In this document: positions 1-7,309 of the stretch, piece after piece
How positions within the stretch are numbered: the stretch's first letter is position 1
How the letters are laid out: the number at the start of each line of letters is the position of its first letter
Source: JASFQI01 sp050115555
GTDB taxonomy: Bacteria; Desulfobacterota; DSM-4660; Desulfatiglandales; HGW-15
Reading direction: 5' to 3'
Assembly: GCA_050115555.1 (NCBI GenBank)
Contig: JASFQI010000034.1
Coordinates: forward strand, 1 to 23,006
Length of the DNA: 23,006 nt
Program-made: the position numbers and the translations under genes
The notes under the pieces: generated by a model
The model's input: only the letters and a program-made list of their open reading frames with translations
The model's database searches: none
What the model was told of the DNA's origin: nothing

Positions 1-1521
1 ATCGATGTCGAAGGCGTAGACGGCGCCGTCGCAGCCCACGAAGACGGCCACGGGCACGAACACATAGCCGTTCGCCACGGCCGGGGTTCCCCAGATCTGG
101 GAGTTGACCCCGATGTGGGCGGCAAAGTCGTACCACCACCGACGCTGGGTGGGAACGCTTGCCAGACCGTCGCTGATATTCCAGCAGGTCACGGCCGAGG
201 TCCCGCACAGGATGATGTAGGGATCGTTCTGACCGGTTTGCAGCACTACGGGGGAGGCGGTCACACCGCTGAAGGTGTTGGCCGGCAGCAGGAGCTGGCC
301 GAGGTAGCCGGCCGTGCGATTCCCCGTGAACTCGAGGTCCTGGGTGTCGTACACGGTCACACCGCCCTCGTATCCCACCACGAAGATGGAGCCGCCAGAG
401 GCCACAGGCGTGGGCATGTAACGGTGCGAATAAGCCCTGGCCGTGAAGTCCTCCTGGATCGGGGCCATGTTGATCACGCCGCCCTCGGTGGCGCCCACTG
501 GGCCCAATGCGTCCTTGTCCAGCTGGTAGAGGGTGATGCCCGATCCGTTGAGTGCCTCCACACCACCCCAACCCATACCCGGGGCGCTGGCATACCCGAT
601 ATAGAAGATGGACTCGCCGGAGATCACCGGGGAACCGAGGAACCCTTCGATTGCACTCACACTGGCTGTTCCTCCGCCGTTCACAGCGATGACCTGGTCG
701 CTGCCCGTGAAGTTGTAGGAAGCGCCGTTGAAAAGGCCAGGCCATGTGGTGGTGCCGGTGCCGTTTGCAGCCAAGGCTCCCCAGTTGGTAAAGGACCAGA
801 CAGACGCTCCTGAAATAGTACCTAAAAGGCCAGCTCCTGAGGTCCCATAGATCGTGGCACCCGTGGCATCCAGGGTATCATTCGGGGTCCACACGGTGAG
901 TTGCGTGGGGAAGTAGGGTAGTACTTCCCACCAGATCTCAGGGCCGGCACCCACTCTGAATTCGGGAATTCCCCGCACCCAGTTGGCCGTCATGGTGTGG
1001 CCGTCGATCAGCATAAGCGTTACGCCGGACGTAGCAGGCGTGGTCTGGTTCTGTCCAGTGAAGTTCGCGACTTCTGCCAGGAAGGCACTCCCTGGATTTG
1101 GTTTCCCGGCTCGCACGGACACCACGAAAGCACTCGTCTCCCCGGAGAGAAGCACCGGGCAGCTGACGGGTGTGGTTCCGGTCAAATGCTTCGAAAGGGA
1201 ATCGTCCGCCCACACGAGGTTCATGTTCAGACCGGCATCCAGGATGTCCCGGGCCACGGCAAACGGCGTGGAGGCGGTGAAGTAGTTCAGTCCAAAATCG
1301 ACGAACGGATCTCCGATGATGCCGTAACACGAGGCTCCGGAACCGATGCCCCGCTGGTTGTCCGCGGCTGCCCAGGAGAACACCGGGCCGTAGAAAAGCC
1401 GGGTTGTACCGGAAAGGGTGGGATCCACGATCTTGGTCTCCTGCGCAAGGCATGTACCACTTGCGCTGAAGATCATTGCGGCTACGAGCAGCAGGATGCC
1501 CATAAACGCTTTCTTTTTCAT
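1..1521 (-). CDS. Secreted protein with PQQ/BamB-like beta-propeller strands (C-terminus beyond window)
   Basis: A reading frame open for 507 codons from an ATG at 1521 runs off the left edge without a stop. The start is supported by GGAGG about six bases upstream. Residues 1-27 form a Sec signal peptide: a KKK n-region, a hydrophobic core and a likely cleavage after CLA, before QE. There is no convincing lipobox, so a periplasmic or extracellular location is inferred. From about residue 290 the sequence repeats strand patterns of the type 'SPVISGESIFYIGY', 'TPVASGGSIFVVGY' and 'TPAVANGYVFVPV', followed by 'GAVYAFD'. These are typical of PQQ-like/BamB-type propeller blades. The first ~200 mature residues are not recognised. 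They are rich in Gly, Thr and Ser and contain a few Cys. Ligand and function are unknown. High confidence as a gene, moderate as a propeller. Confidence 0.8.
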   Translation of the reverse strand, partial: MKKKAFMGILLLVAAMIFSASGTCLAQETKIVDPTLSGTTRLFYGPVFSWAAADNQRGIGSGASCYGIIGDPFVDFGLNYFTASTPFAVARDILDAGLNMNLVWADDSLSKHLTGTTPVSCPVLLSGETSAFVVSVRAGKPNPGSAFLAEVANFTGQNQTTPATSGVTLMLIDGHTMTANWVRGIPEFRVGAGPEIWWEVLPYFPTQLTVWTPNDTLDATGATIYGTSGAGLLGTISGASVWSFTNWGALAANGTGTTTWPGLFNGASYNFTGSDQVIAVNGGGTASVSAIEGFLGSPVISGESIFYIGYASAPGMGWGGVEALNGSGITLYQLDKDALGPVGATEGGVINMAPIQEDFTARAYSHRYMPTPVASGGSIFVVGYEGGVTVYDTQDLEFTGNRTAGYLGQLLLPANTFSGVTASPVVLQTGQNDPYIILCGTSAVTCWNISDGLASVPTQRRWWYDFAAHIGVNSQIWGTPAVANGYVFVPVAVFVGCDGAVYAFDID

Positions 1522-1574
1522 GCGCTTCCTCCGATTCGGATTGAAAGGTGGGTGAAGAGGCTGAAAGAAGACAC

Positions 1575-1603
1575 ATTGTACGGCGAAGTTTGAGGCATCC
1601 TAA
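1575..1603 (-). promoter_or_regulatory. Possible sigma-70-type promoter of the secreted propeller protein
   Basis: On the minus strand a TACAAT -10 box (1575-1580) lies 17 bp from a weak TTAGGA -35 box (1598-1603), about 50 bp upstream of the ATG at 1521. The -10 is good and the -35 matches only three of six consensus bases. Confidence 0.3.
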
Positions 1604-1675
1604 CAAATTGAAAAGAAATTCGTCAATGAAAAGGGAATGAAATTGTATAGAAGACGTGGAACATCCGGTTGCTTC

Positions 1676-1708
1676 GGCACATGAGATATCCTGACGTCCT
1701 CACGTGCC
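1676..1708. repeat. Inverted repeat (10-bp arms, one mismatch)
   Basis: GGCACATGAG (1676-1685) and CTCACGTGCC (1699-1708) pair over 10 bp with one mismatch around a 13-nt loop. It lies about 155 bp upstream of the propeller gene start. It could be an operator or an mRNA hairpin. No T-tract follows on either strand, so it is not a normal intrinsic terminator. Confidence 0.4.
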
Positions 1709-1798
1709 AGCCATAGGTGGGGGAATGACTTGTAGAGGATTTGTGTGCCCCCAAACTCGATACCATGATGATGGCCGGTGACGCGGGGAAACGAACCC

Positions 1799-1904
1799 TT
1801 GATGGAGTCGCAAAAAGTCGTGACCCAGAGATTTGCCCCTGGCGATTCCAAGGCCTTACAGCGTAGCCAACGGGCGGTCGAGCGGGTTTTTGCGAGACCG
1901 TCAA
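1799..1904. repeat. MITE-like dispersed repeat, copy 1 (106 bp)
   Basis: The copy begins TTGATGGAGTCGCAAAAA and ends TTTTTGCGAGACCGTCAA. The reverse complement of the end matches the beginning apart from two or three bases, giving ~18-bp terminal inverted repeats. The interior matches the copy at 5425-5529 in the same orientation, including AGAGATTTGCC, GTAGCCAAC and GGCGGTCGAGCGGG. It has no coding capacity. A CCC triplet flanks both ends, which is too short to prove a target duplication. Confidence 0.75.
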
Positions 1905-2095
1905 CCCTTCTGCGGGAGGAATCAGGCCCTTTCTTCCCGCGCTTGTCTTCGTAGGGGACGGCCTAATGGGTATTGACGAAGGAATGGCCTCCCTGCCTGA
2001 GCTCACTCAAGGCAATCATTTGTCCCTTCCTCGAAGGCATTTTTTCTCGAGCAAAGGGGAGAGGCAGGGGGCCGATGTGTGGCAAGTACCTTCTG

Positions 2096-3202
2096 CTATC
2101 TTCGCCTTCGACGCAACCGTTCAAGTGAGATTCGAATGCTGTCCTGCATGCGGTTGATCGCCTCGGCCAGTATACCGATTTCATCCTTACTTTTGATATC
2201 TATCTCTTCGTTCAGATCTCCAACGCTCATTCGGTCCGCAGCTTCTGTCAGGCGCGTGAGACTATTGGATAGTCTGTTACCATAGAACAAGGCCAAAATG
2301 GCGACAAAGAGGATCGTAACGGCCAAAATGATCAGACCCACATGAACGGCTTCCTGTGAAAGGGCTTCGGATCGAGTCTGAAGTCGCTTGACCGGACGTG
2401 TGAACTCGTCGAGATATGTTGTGCTGGTTGCAAAAAAAGGGGTCCCTTCCAGCGGCATCATGGTCATGTATTTTTCGCGCTTGTCGACCCACATGTAATA
2501 ACCACTGACTTCCTTTCCCGTGCGATAAGCCTTTTCCTGGATATTGAACCATCGCTGGTAGTCTTTTCCCAACGTCTTTTTCATGATCTTAACAACGTCA
2601 ACTCCAATAATCTTCTGTGATGGATGCAACCACACGGCGCTGGGTTCCCCCTCTGTCGGTTTTGAGACCAGAGCCGTATACCCTGTTTCCCCTACCTTTC
2701 GGATTCCAATTTCTCTTAACTCCGGGTTTTGGTTAAAATCCTCTTTTTTGAGTTCCGGATGCCTGTCCAAAAAGCGTTTTACTTCTGCGGCCACGTCGTG
2801 CGCCTTCTCCTCGATGGCCGATTCCGCCAACTCAGTCACGATCTGGTTGCTTTCCCGTGTAATCAAGTCCGAAAGGTCCAGCATCCGCGTCAGGAACATG
2901 ATGCTCCCGAACGTCATGGCTGCAATGGGTACGAGACAAAAGATGATGAGTATCTTACCGCGCAATCCCAGAAAACCTTTGCGACTTGACGGTTGCGTGA
3001 GCACTGTGTTCTCGATTGTCTGGCTCGTTGCCTTCGATTGCGAGCCGGCCGCAGCCTGCTCGGCTTCGAGCTCTCCTGGCAGGGGTTTTCGGACGGTTAT
3101 TGTGGCACCGCAGCCCACGCACTTGAATGTCGCCTCATCCTTGTGCATTTTTTCGGGGTCGATGCGATACTTTTTTCCACAGGAATTACAAACGCGAATC
3201 AT
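2096..3202 (-). CDS. Zinc-ribbon / Cache / HAMP membrane sensor protein without output domain
   Basis: A 368-residue inner-membrane protein. Residues 1-40 form an MJ0042-type zinc ribbon with two CxxC knuckles (C5/C8 and C28/C31). A linker, a transmembrane helix at ~83-104 and a periplasmic region at ~110-285 follow. That region contains 'GETGYTALVSKP', a signature typical of Cache sensor domains. A second helix lies at ~287-306, then a HAMP domain at ~307-360 with 'MSVGDLNEEI' and 'DEIGILAEAINRM'. The protein stops immediately after HAMP in a run of arginines: no methyl-accepting, kinase or cyclase domain follows. The start ATG has a weak AGGGGA ribosome site and its own promoter at 3259-3287. 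It follows a chemoreceptor gene on the same strand, so it may modulate chemotaxis through HAMP contacts (inference). Domain assignment is good; function is unknown. Confidence 0.85.
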   Translation of the reverse strand: MIRVCNSCGKKYRIDPEKMHKDEATFKCVGCGATITVRKPLPGELEAEQAAAGSQSKATSQTIENTVLTQPSSRKGFLGLRGKILIIFCLVPIAAMTFGSIMFLTRMLDLSDLITRESNQIVTELAESAIEEKAHDVAAEVKRFLDRHPELKKEDFNQNPELREIGIRKVGETGYTALVSKPTEGEPSAVWLHPSQKIIGVDVVKIMKKTLGKDYQRWFNIQEKAYRTGKEVSGYYMWVDKREKYMTMMPLEGTPFFATSTTYLDEFTRPVKRLQTRSEALSQEAVHVGLIILAVTILFVAILALFYGNRLSNSLTRLTEAADRMSVGDLNEEIDIKSKDEIGILAEAINRMQDSIRISLERLRRRRR

Positions 3203-3258
3203 AGCTATCCCCTGGCATGGATGTGAGGTGATAAAGGCTTCTCCTTTTTCCGGGTTTG

Positions 3259-3287
3259 AGCATAATGGATTCAGCCTTTGGTGTCAA
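3259..3287 (-). promoter_or_regulatory. Sigma-70-type promoter of the zinc-ribbon/HAMP gene
   Basis: On the minus strand a perfect TTGACA -35 box (3282-3287) is followed after exactly 17 bp by a TATGCT -10 box (3259-3264). The predicted start leaves about 50 nt of leader before the ATG at 3202. This suggests the gene can be expressed independently of the upstream chemoreceptor. Confidence 0.6.
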
Positions 3288-3329
3288 CATGATAGAGCTA
3301 ACGGCGATTTCACCTGTCATTGCAGTGCC

Positions 3330-5222
3330 TCAGAAGTCTTTGAAGGCCTCATCATCCCCCATGGGGATTACTTTTTCCGGGTTGATTTTCTTGGAGTCCG
3401 CGTGAGCGACGGCCTCATTCAGGGGTTGTTGCTTTTCGTATGGTTGGGACACGTATGCCTGCGTTTCCTTCATCTCATCGGCCTTCCTCCTCAACCTGCC
3501 GTCATGATTCTCATCGGCGGACCGGCTGTGCCGTCGCACCAGCTTGGTCAGTTCATCAACGTATCCCTTCATGCTCTCTGCCTGGGCATTCATCTCTTCC
3601 GCAGCACTGGCAGACTCTTCGGCGCTCGCTGCGTTCTGTTGGGTCACGCCGTCCATGTCGGCCACCGCCTGGCTCACCCTGTCTATGCCCTCGGCCTGCT
3701 CCTTGGATGCCTCTGCGATTTCATTGACCAGCGCATCCACCTTGGAGGAGATCTCCATGTTACTTTTAAACGACTCCTGAGTGGCTTTGGTAAACTGATT
3801 CCCCTTTTCCACGGACTTAATGGTGTTGCCAATGAGCGTAGCCGTATTTTTTGCCGCCTCTGCAGCCCGCATGGCAAGATTCCTCACTTCGTCGGCCACC
3901 ACTGCGAATCCGGCACCGGCCTCGCCCGCACGGGCCGCCTCCACCGCTGCGTTCAGGGCCAGCAGATTGGTCTGAAAGGCGATTTCATCGATGGTTTTGA
4001 CGATTTTGTCCGTCTCTTGGCTGGACTCGGATATCTCTTTTATGGCCGCGCTCATGTCCCGCATGTTGCGATCGACCTGATTCACAATACCCTCGGCCTC
4101 TTTCATCATCCCTTCGGCCTGGGCCGCGTGCTCTGCGTTTCTCTTTACCATGGAGGATACTTCTTCGAGGGAAGCAGAGGTTTCCTCGATAGATGCGGCC
4201 TGGCGGGAGGCGCCGTCGGCCAGGTCCTGGCTGGCCTTGGCCACGTGTTCCGAGGATGAGGCCACCTGCTCGGTCCCCTCCATAACACCGACGATCACAT
4301 TGTCGATCCTGCGGACGATTTTCCTGATGGAAAGGGCCGCATAGAGGATTCCGATGATCAATGCAGCGATAATCGTGGTAAAAATGACCCTGTTGGAAAG
4401 AGCGGACTGGGCCTGGAGCCTCTTTTCGGCGTCTCCTCCCAGCTTTTCACACGCGCTGAAAATGTCTTGCTGGGTCTGATTCATGGAATCCCTGATTCCA
4501 TCCTGGAGCATGACCAGTTCCCGATATTCTCCAATGGATTCCATAAACGCCTTCAGAGACTTCTCGATCTCCGCGGCGTTTGCACTCAGTTGCTCGCTGT
4601 TGGAAACCTTGTCTGTCCAGTCTGCAAGGGCCTTTTCAAACTCTGCGATGCCGTGCTCCATCGATTTCCAGTTGGCTTCCGATGACTTGTTCCAATAGGA
4701 TATGGCGAAATTGATCAGAACTTTGCCGGTAAGGGCCATCTCATCAATCCATAAATCGGCTTCTTCTATATTTTTAATAATCGTTTGATGCCTCTTTTCG
4801 ATTTCCTCAGTCAGAGACGTCTCGCGGCTGTCTGCTGCGTTGTATTTTTCAAACAAGGATCGATACTTCGCAATTTGTTTTTTCACGGATGAAAGCTCTT
4901 CTTTCCCTTCGGTGTTTATTCCCGGCATGGCTTGCATTCTGCCCAGCATGGCTTCTGCTTGTTCCATCAGGGAGAAGGTCTTCTTGCGAGCCTTCTCCTG
5001 TCCCTGGAAATCTCCTTGCATCTCCGATAGCATGGAATTGCTTGAAGCCTCCTTGAAAGAGGCCACCAGCCCCTGAAGTGAGTTCACCTGTCTGTAGAAA
5101 CCCATGACAGTACCTACCCGGCTCAGGCCGTAATAACCGGCTGCACCCACCACGACCATCAACAGCATCATCAGGCCGATTCCTGATGCGATCCTCTTTC
5201 CCAGGGTCATTTCCCGTAGCAT
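3330..5222 (-). CDS. Methyl-accepting chemotaxis protein
   Basis: A 630-residue transmembrane chemoreceptor that would relay ligand binding to CheA/CheW. The first membrane helix is at ~11-33. A mainly helical, four-helix-bundle-like periplasmic region (~35-278) follows, then a second helix at ~279-298. After it a short HAMP-like linker leads directly into the long coiled-coil signalling domain. The conserved hairpin tip is at ~411-448 ('IDEIAFQTNLLALNAAVEAA' followed by 'GFAVVADEVRNLA'). 'QAASIEETSASLEE' (341-354) is a typical methylation-helix segment. The C-terminus ends in a flexible linker and the acidic/aromatic tail 'DDEAFKDF', possibly an adaptor tether. The start has AAGGAGGT seven bases upstream and a sigma-54-like promoter behind it. 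The zinc-ribbon/HAMP gene lies 127 bp downstream. The ligand is unknown. Confidence 0.95.
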   Translation of the reverse strand: MLREMTLGKRIASGIGLMMLLMVVVGAAGYYGLSRVGTVMGFYRQVNSLQGLVASFKEASSNSMLSEMQGDFQGQEKARKKTFSLMEQAEAMLGRMQAMPGINTEGKEELSSVKKQIAKYRSLFEKYNAADSRETSLTEEIEKRHQTIIKNIEEADLWIDEMALTGKVLINFAISYWNKSSEANWKSMEHGIAEFEKALADWTDKVSNSEQLSANAAEIEKSLKAFMESIGEYRELVMLQDGIRDSMNQTQQDIFSACEKLGGDAEKRLQAQSALSNRVIFTTIIAALIIGILYAALSIRKIVRRIDNVIVGVMEGTEQVASSSEHVAKASQDLADGASRQAASIEETSASLEEVSSMVKRNAEHAAQAEGMMKEAEGIVNQVDRNMRDMSAAIKEISESSQETDKIVKTIDEIAFQTNLLALNAAVEAARAGEAGAGFAVVADEVRNLAMRAAEAAKNTATLIGNTIKSVEKGNQFTKATQESFKSNMEISSKVDALVNEIAEASKEQAEGIDRVSQAVADMDGVTQQNAASAEESASAAEEMNAQAESMKGYVDELTKLVRRHSRSADENHDGRLRRKADEMKETQAYVSQPYEKQQPLNEAVAHADSKKINPEKVIPMGDDEAFKDF

Positions 5223-5272
5223 GCTTTAACCTCCTTATTCCGTTCAATCTTGACATTCATTGAAGAGGTTAA

Positions 5273-5288
5273 TGCAAGAAAGGGGCCA
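5273..5288 (-). promoter_or_regulatory. Candidate sigma-54 promoter of the chemoreceptor gene
   Basis: The minus strand reads TGGCCCCTTTCTTGCA. This fits the -24/-12 consensus TGGCACG-N4-TTGCA at all but two specified positions, with the invariant GG and GC ten bases apart. The predicted start lies near 5262, leaving a ~40-nt leader that contains the AAGGAGGT ribosome site of the gene starting at 5222. No activator site was identified. Confidence 0.5.
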
Positions 5289-5424
5289 TTCATGCCGCTT
5301 CTCCAAGGCACCGGATTCAGTACCGATAACGAGGGTGGGATTGAACGAAGGGCGTCTCAAGAGCGGAATTTCGAAGAAGGTTTTTCTTCTTTAGACGGAT
5401 TTTTGACGATGGAGCATGTCAAAA

Positions 5425-5529
5425 TTGATGGTGTCGCAAAAAGCCGAGACCTAGAGATTTGCCTCTAACGATTCCAGTGAGTTAAGTGTAGCCAACAGGC
5501 GGTCGAGCGGGTTTTTGCGAGACCGTCAA
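5425..5529. repeat. MITE-like dispersed repeat, copy 2 (105 bp)
   Basis: It begins TTGATGGTGTCGCAAAAA and ends TTTTTGCGAGACCGTCAA. The ends are 18-bp inverted repeats with two mismatches. It is in the same orientation as copy 1 at 1799-1904 and clearly similar throughout. The two copies bracket the two sensory genes. Confidence 0.75.
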
Positions 5530-5610
5530 AATGATAACGACTCCTGGTCTTACCAAAAAGACCTCAAGGACGAGTTCAAGATGATTTTTCTTCATACTCT
5601 AAAGCCAATG

Positions 5611-5737
5611 CGGTTTTCATCCCCCACTTCCCGAATCACACCCATTTCTTCCATTGAAGTCTTTCTGCCTCCGGGATGGGCGAAAAGACGTTTGGAGGAA
5701 GGATGCATTCCCCCAATTTTAAGCGGGATGAAAACCG
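5611..5737. repeat. Spaced perfect 13-bp inverted repeat
   Basis: CGGTTTTCATCCC (5611-5623) is the exact reverse complement of GGGATGAAAACCG (5725-5737). The arms are separated by 101 bp that contain no gene. It lies 3' of rmlC. It may be a second small non-autonomous element or a remnant of one. Confidence 0.5.
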
Positions 5738-5791
5738 AACGATCATTCGAATGGAGAGCATGTCAGCCCTTTGCCGGACTGAAGGCTGGGT

Positions 5792-6346
5792 TCATCGATT
5801 GGGAGGGATCCGGTCGGGTGGGATGTCTCTTAAGCGGGGCGCTTGCCTGTCTTTTTCCGAAAGAAGGGGGTTTTCCAAGGGCCAGGCAATGCCGATATCC
5901 GGGTCGCACCAGAGGACGGCCTGCTCGCACTCCGGTGTGTAAACGTCGGTGCAGGTGTATTTGAAAAGCGCGGATTCACTGAGCACGCAAAAGCCGTGTG
6001 CGAATCCCTCCGGGAGAAACAATTGCCTCCTGTTCTGCTCCGACAATCGAACGCCGGTCCATCGGCCGAACGTCTCCGATCCCCTGCGCACGTCCACCGC
6101 TACATCGAACACCTCACCCATCAGGACCTGAACGAGCTTGGCCTGGGCATTGGGGTGCTGGTAGTGAAGCCCCCGGAGCGTGCCTCGAATAGAGTAGGAA
6201 AGATTGTCCTGTACGAACACACAATCGATCCCCGACGCCCGGTACCGGTCCCTGTGGTAGATCTCCATGAAAAACCCGCGGGAATCCTTGTGGACATCGG
6301 GTTCGATGATCCGCACGCCCTCCAGCGGTGTCGGCATGATCTGCAT
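5792..6346 (-). CDS. rmlC: dTDP-4-dehydrorhamnose 3,5-epimerase
   Basis: A 184-residue cytosolic cupin enzyme. It epimerises dTDP-4-keto-6-deoxyglucose at C3 and C5, the third step of dTDP-L-rhamnose synthesis. The family pattern is complete: an N-terminal 'GVRIIEPDVHKDSRGFFME', 'LRGLHYQ' with the catalytic His at ~61, then 'FLPEGFAHGFCVLS' and 'DPDIGIAWP'. Length matches the usual ~180-185. I chose the ATG at 6346 because the next residues (MQIMPTPLEG) align with normal RmlC starts. The frame extends farther upstream only by overlapping rmlA. The ribosome site is poor (GGAAGG somewhat far away), so coupling to rmlA translation, which ends 34 bp upstream, is plausible. Last gene of the rml operon. 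The symbol rfbC is equivalent. Confidence 0.93.
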   Translation of the reverse strand: MQIMPTPLEGVRIIEPDVHKDSRGFFMEIYHRDRYRASGIDCVFVQDNLSYSIRGTLRGLHYQHPNAQAKLVQVLMGEVFDVAVDVRRGSETFGRWTGVRLSEQNRRQLFLPEGFAHGFCVLSESALFKYTCTDVYTPECEQAVLWCDPDIGIAWPLENPLLSEKDRQAPRLRDIPPDRIPPNR

Positions 6347-6380
6347 CAGAGAGAAACCGTACCCTTCCGGATGACTCGCA

Positions 6381-7244
6381 TCACGACACCAGTCCACGGA
6401 GGTATTGCCCATAGGCGTTTTTCTGAAGGGGGCGAGCCAGGTTGACAAGCTGATCCGCATCAATATACCCCATCCGAAAGGCGATCTCTTCTACGCAGCA
6501 GACCTTGAGGCCCTGCCGCTCTTCGATGATCCGGATGAAGTCGGACGCCTGGATCAGGCTTTCGTGGGTGCCGGTATCCAGCCATGCGATGCCCCGGCCG
6601 AGTTTTTCCACGTACAGCTCCTGCATCTCTAAATAGGCTCGGTTGATGTCTGTGATTTCGAACTCCCCCCGATTGGAGGGCGTCAGATTGCCGGCAATGT
6701 CCTTGACCCGCTGGTCGTAGAAGTAGATGCCTGTGACAGCCCAGTTGGACTTCGGCCGGGCAGGCTTCTCCTCAATGGCTACAGGTCTATCCTCCTCGTC
6801 GAAATTCACGATACCGTACCTTTCGGGATCCTTGACCCAGTACCCGAACACCACCCCTCCTTTGGTGAGGGACGCCGCCCTGCGGAGTTTCTCGGGAAGC
6901 CCGTGTCCGTAAAACACGTTGTCCCCCAAAATCATGCAGACGGTGTCATTCCCGATGAAATCCGCCCCGATCGTGAATGCCTGGGCCAAACCCTCGGGGC
7001 GCGGCTGCTCAGCATAGGAAAAACTCAGCCCCCACTGCTCGCCGCCTCCGAGGAGGCGCTTGAAAAGGGGGAGATCCACCGGGGTCGAGATGACCAGGAT
7101 CTCCCGGATCCCGGCCAGCATCAAAACGGCAAGCGGGTAGTAAATCATGGGCTTGTCGTAAACGGGTAGAAGCTGCTTGCTCACCACGTAGGTAATGGGG
7201 TGCAGGCGGGTTCCGGATCCCCCTGCCAGGATAATGCCTTTCAT
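6381..7244 (-). CDS. rmlA: Glucose-1-phosphate thymidylyltransferase
   Basis: A 287-residue nucleotidyltransferase that makes dTDP-glucose from dTTP and glucose-1-phosphate, the entry step to dTDP-L-rhamnose. The signature 'GGSGTRLHP' lies at residues 8-16, 'SKQLLPVYDKPMIYYPL' at 22-38, and the metal-binding Asp in 'LGDN' at ~108. 'EEKP' and 'WLDTGTHESL' follow as in the RmlA family, and the length is normal. The ATG at 7244 is preferred over farther upstream options. It has GAGGGA upstream and places 'MKGIILAGG' at the N-terminus, as in homologues. Third gene of the operon, between rmlB (65 bp upstream) and rmlC (34 bp downstream). The symbol rfbA is equivalent. Confidence 0.95.
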   Translation of the reverse strand: MKGIILAGGSGTRLHPITYVVSKQLLPVYDKPMIYYPLAVLMLAGIREILVISTPVDLPLFKRLLGGGEQWGLSFSYAEQPRPEGLAQAFTIGADFIGNDTVCMILGDNVFYGHGLPEKLRRAASLTKGGVVFGYWVKDPERYGIVNFDEEDRPVAIEEKPARPKSNWAVTGIYFYDQRVKDIAGNLTPSNRGEFEITDINRAYLEMQELYVEKLGRGIAWLDTGTHESLIQASDFIRIIEERQGLKVCCVEEIAFRMGYIDADQLVNLARPLQKNAYGQYLRGLVS

Positions 7245-7309
7245 GGATGTTCCCTCTTTTTTCCCTCCCGTCCTGTTCTGCGGGGCATGGTGAGACCTTG
7301 CACTGCTCT

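Larger units (their letters stand above)
1522..2095. other. Gene-free stretch between propeller gene and HAMP protein
   Basis: No reading frame here has a credible start, ribosome site or recognisable protein. The stretch holds the candidate promoter at 1575-1603, the hairpin at 1676-1708 and the first copy of the 105-bp repeat at 1799-1904. I saw no clear T-tailed terminator after the gene ending at 2096. Confidence 0.6.
5223..5791. other. Gene-free stretch upstream of the chemoreceptor
   Basis: No credible gene. It holds the sigma-54-like promoter (5273-5288), repeat copy 2 (5425-5529) and a 13-bp perfect inverted repeat with widely spaced arms (5611-5623 and 5725-5737). The open frames on the plus strand have no ribosome sites and run into antisense of rmlC. 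Confidence 0.6.

Noticed and set aside
938..1606. 222-codon minus-strand frame overlapping the propeller gene, and the plus-strand frames at 115-813 and 997-1593
   Set aside because: All are alternate frames of the gene at 1-1521, which has a ribosome site, signal peptide and propeller motifs.
2583..4259. 558-codon open frame on the plus strand across both sensory genes
   Set aside because: It is antisense to two genes with clear domains and crosses their intergenic promoter. The translation is rich in His, Leu, Gly and Arg and has no family features.
5311..5330. TACCGATAAC resembling the -10 of a flagellar sigma-28 promoter
   Set aside because: It is on the strand pointing away from the chemoreceptor and lacks a TAAA box at the right spacing.
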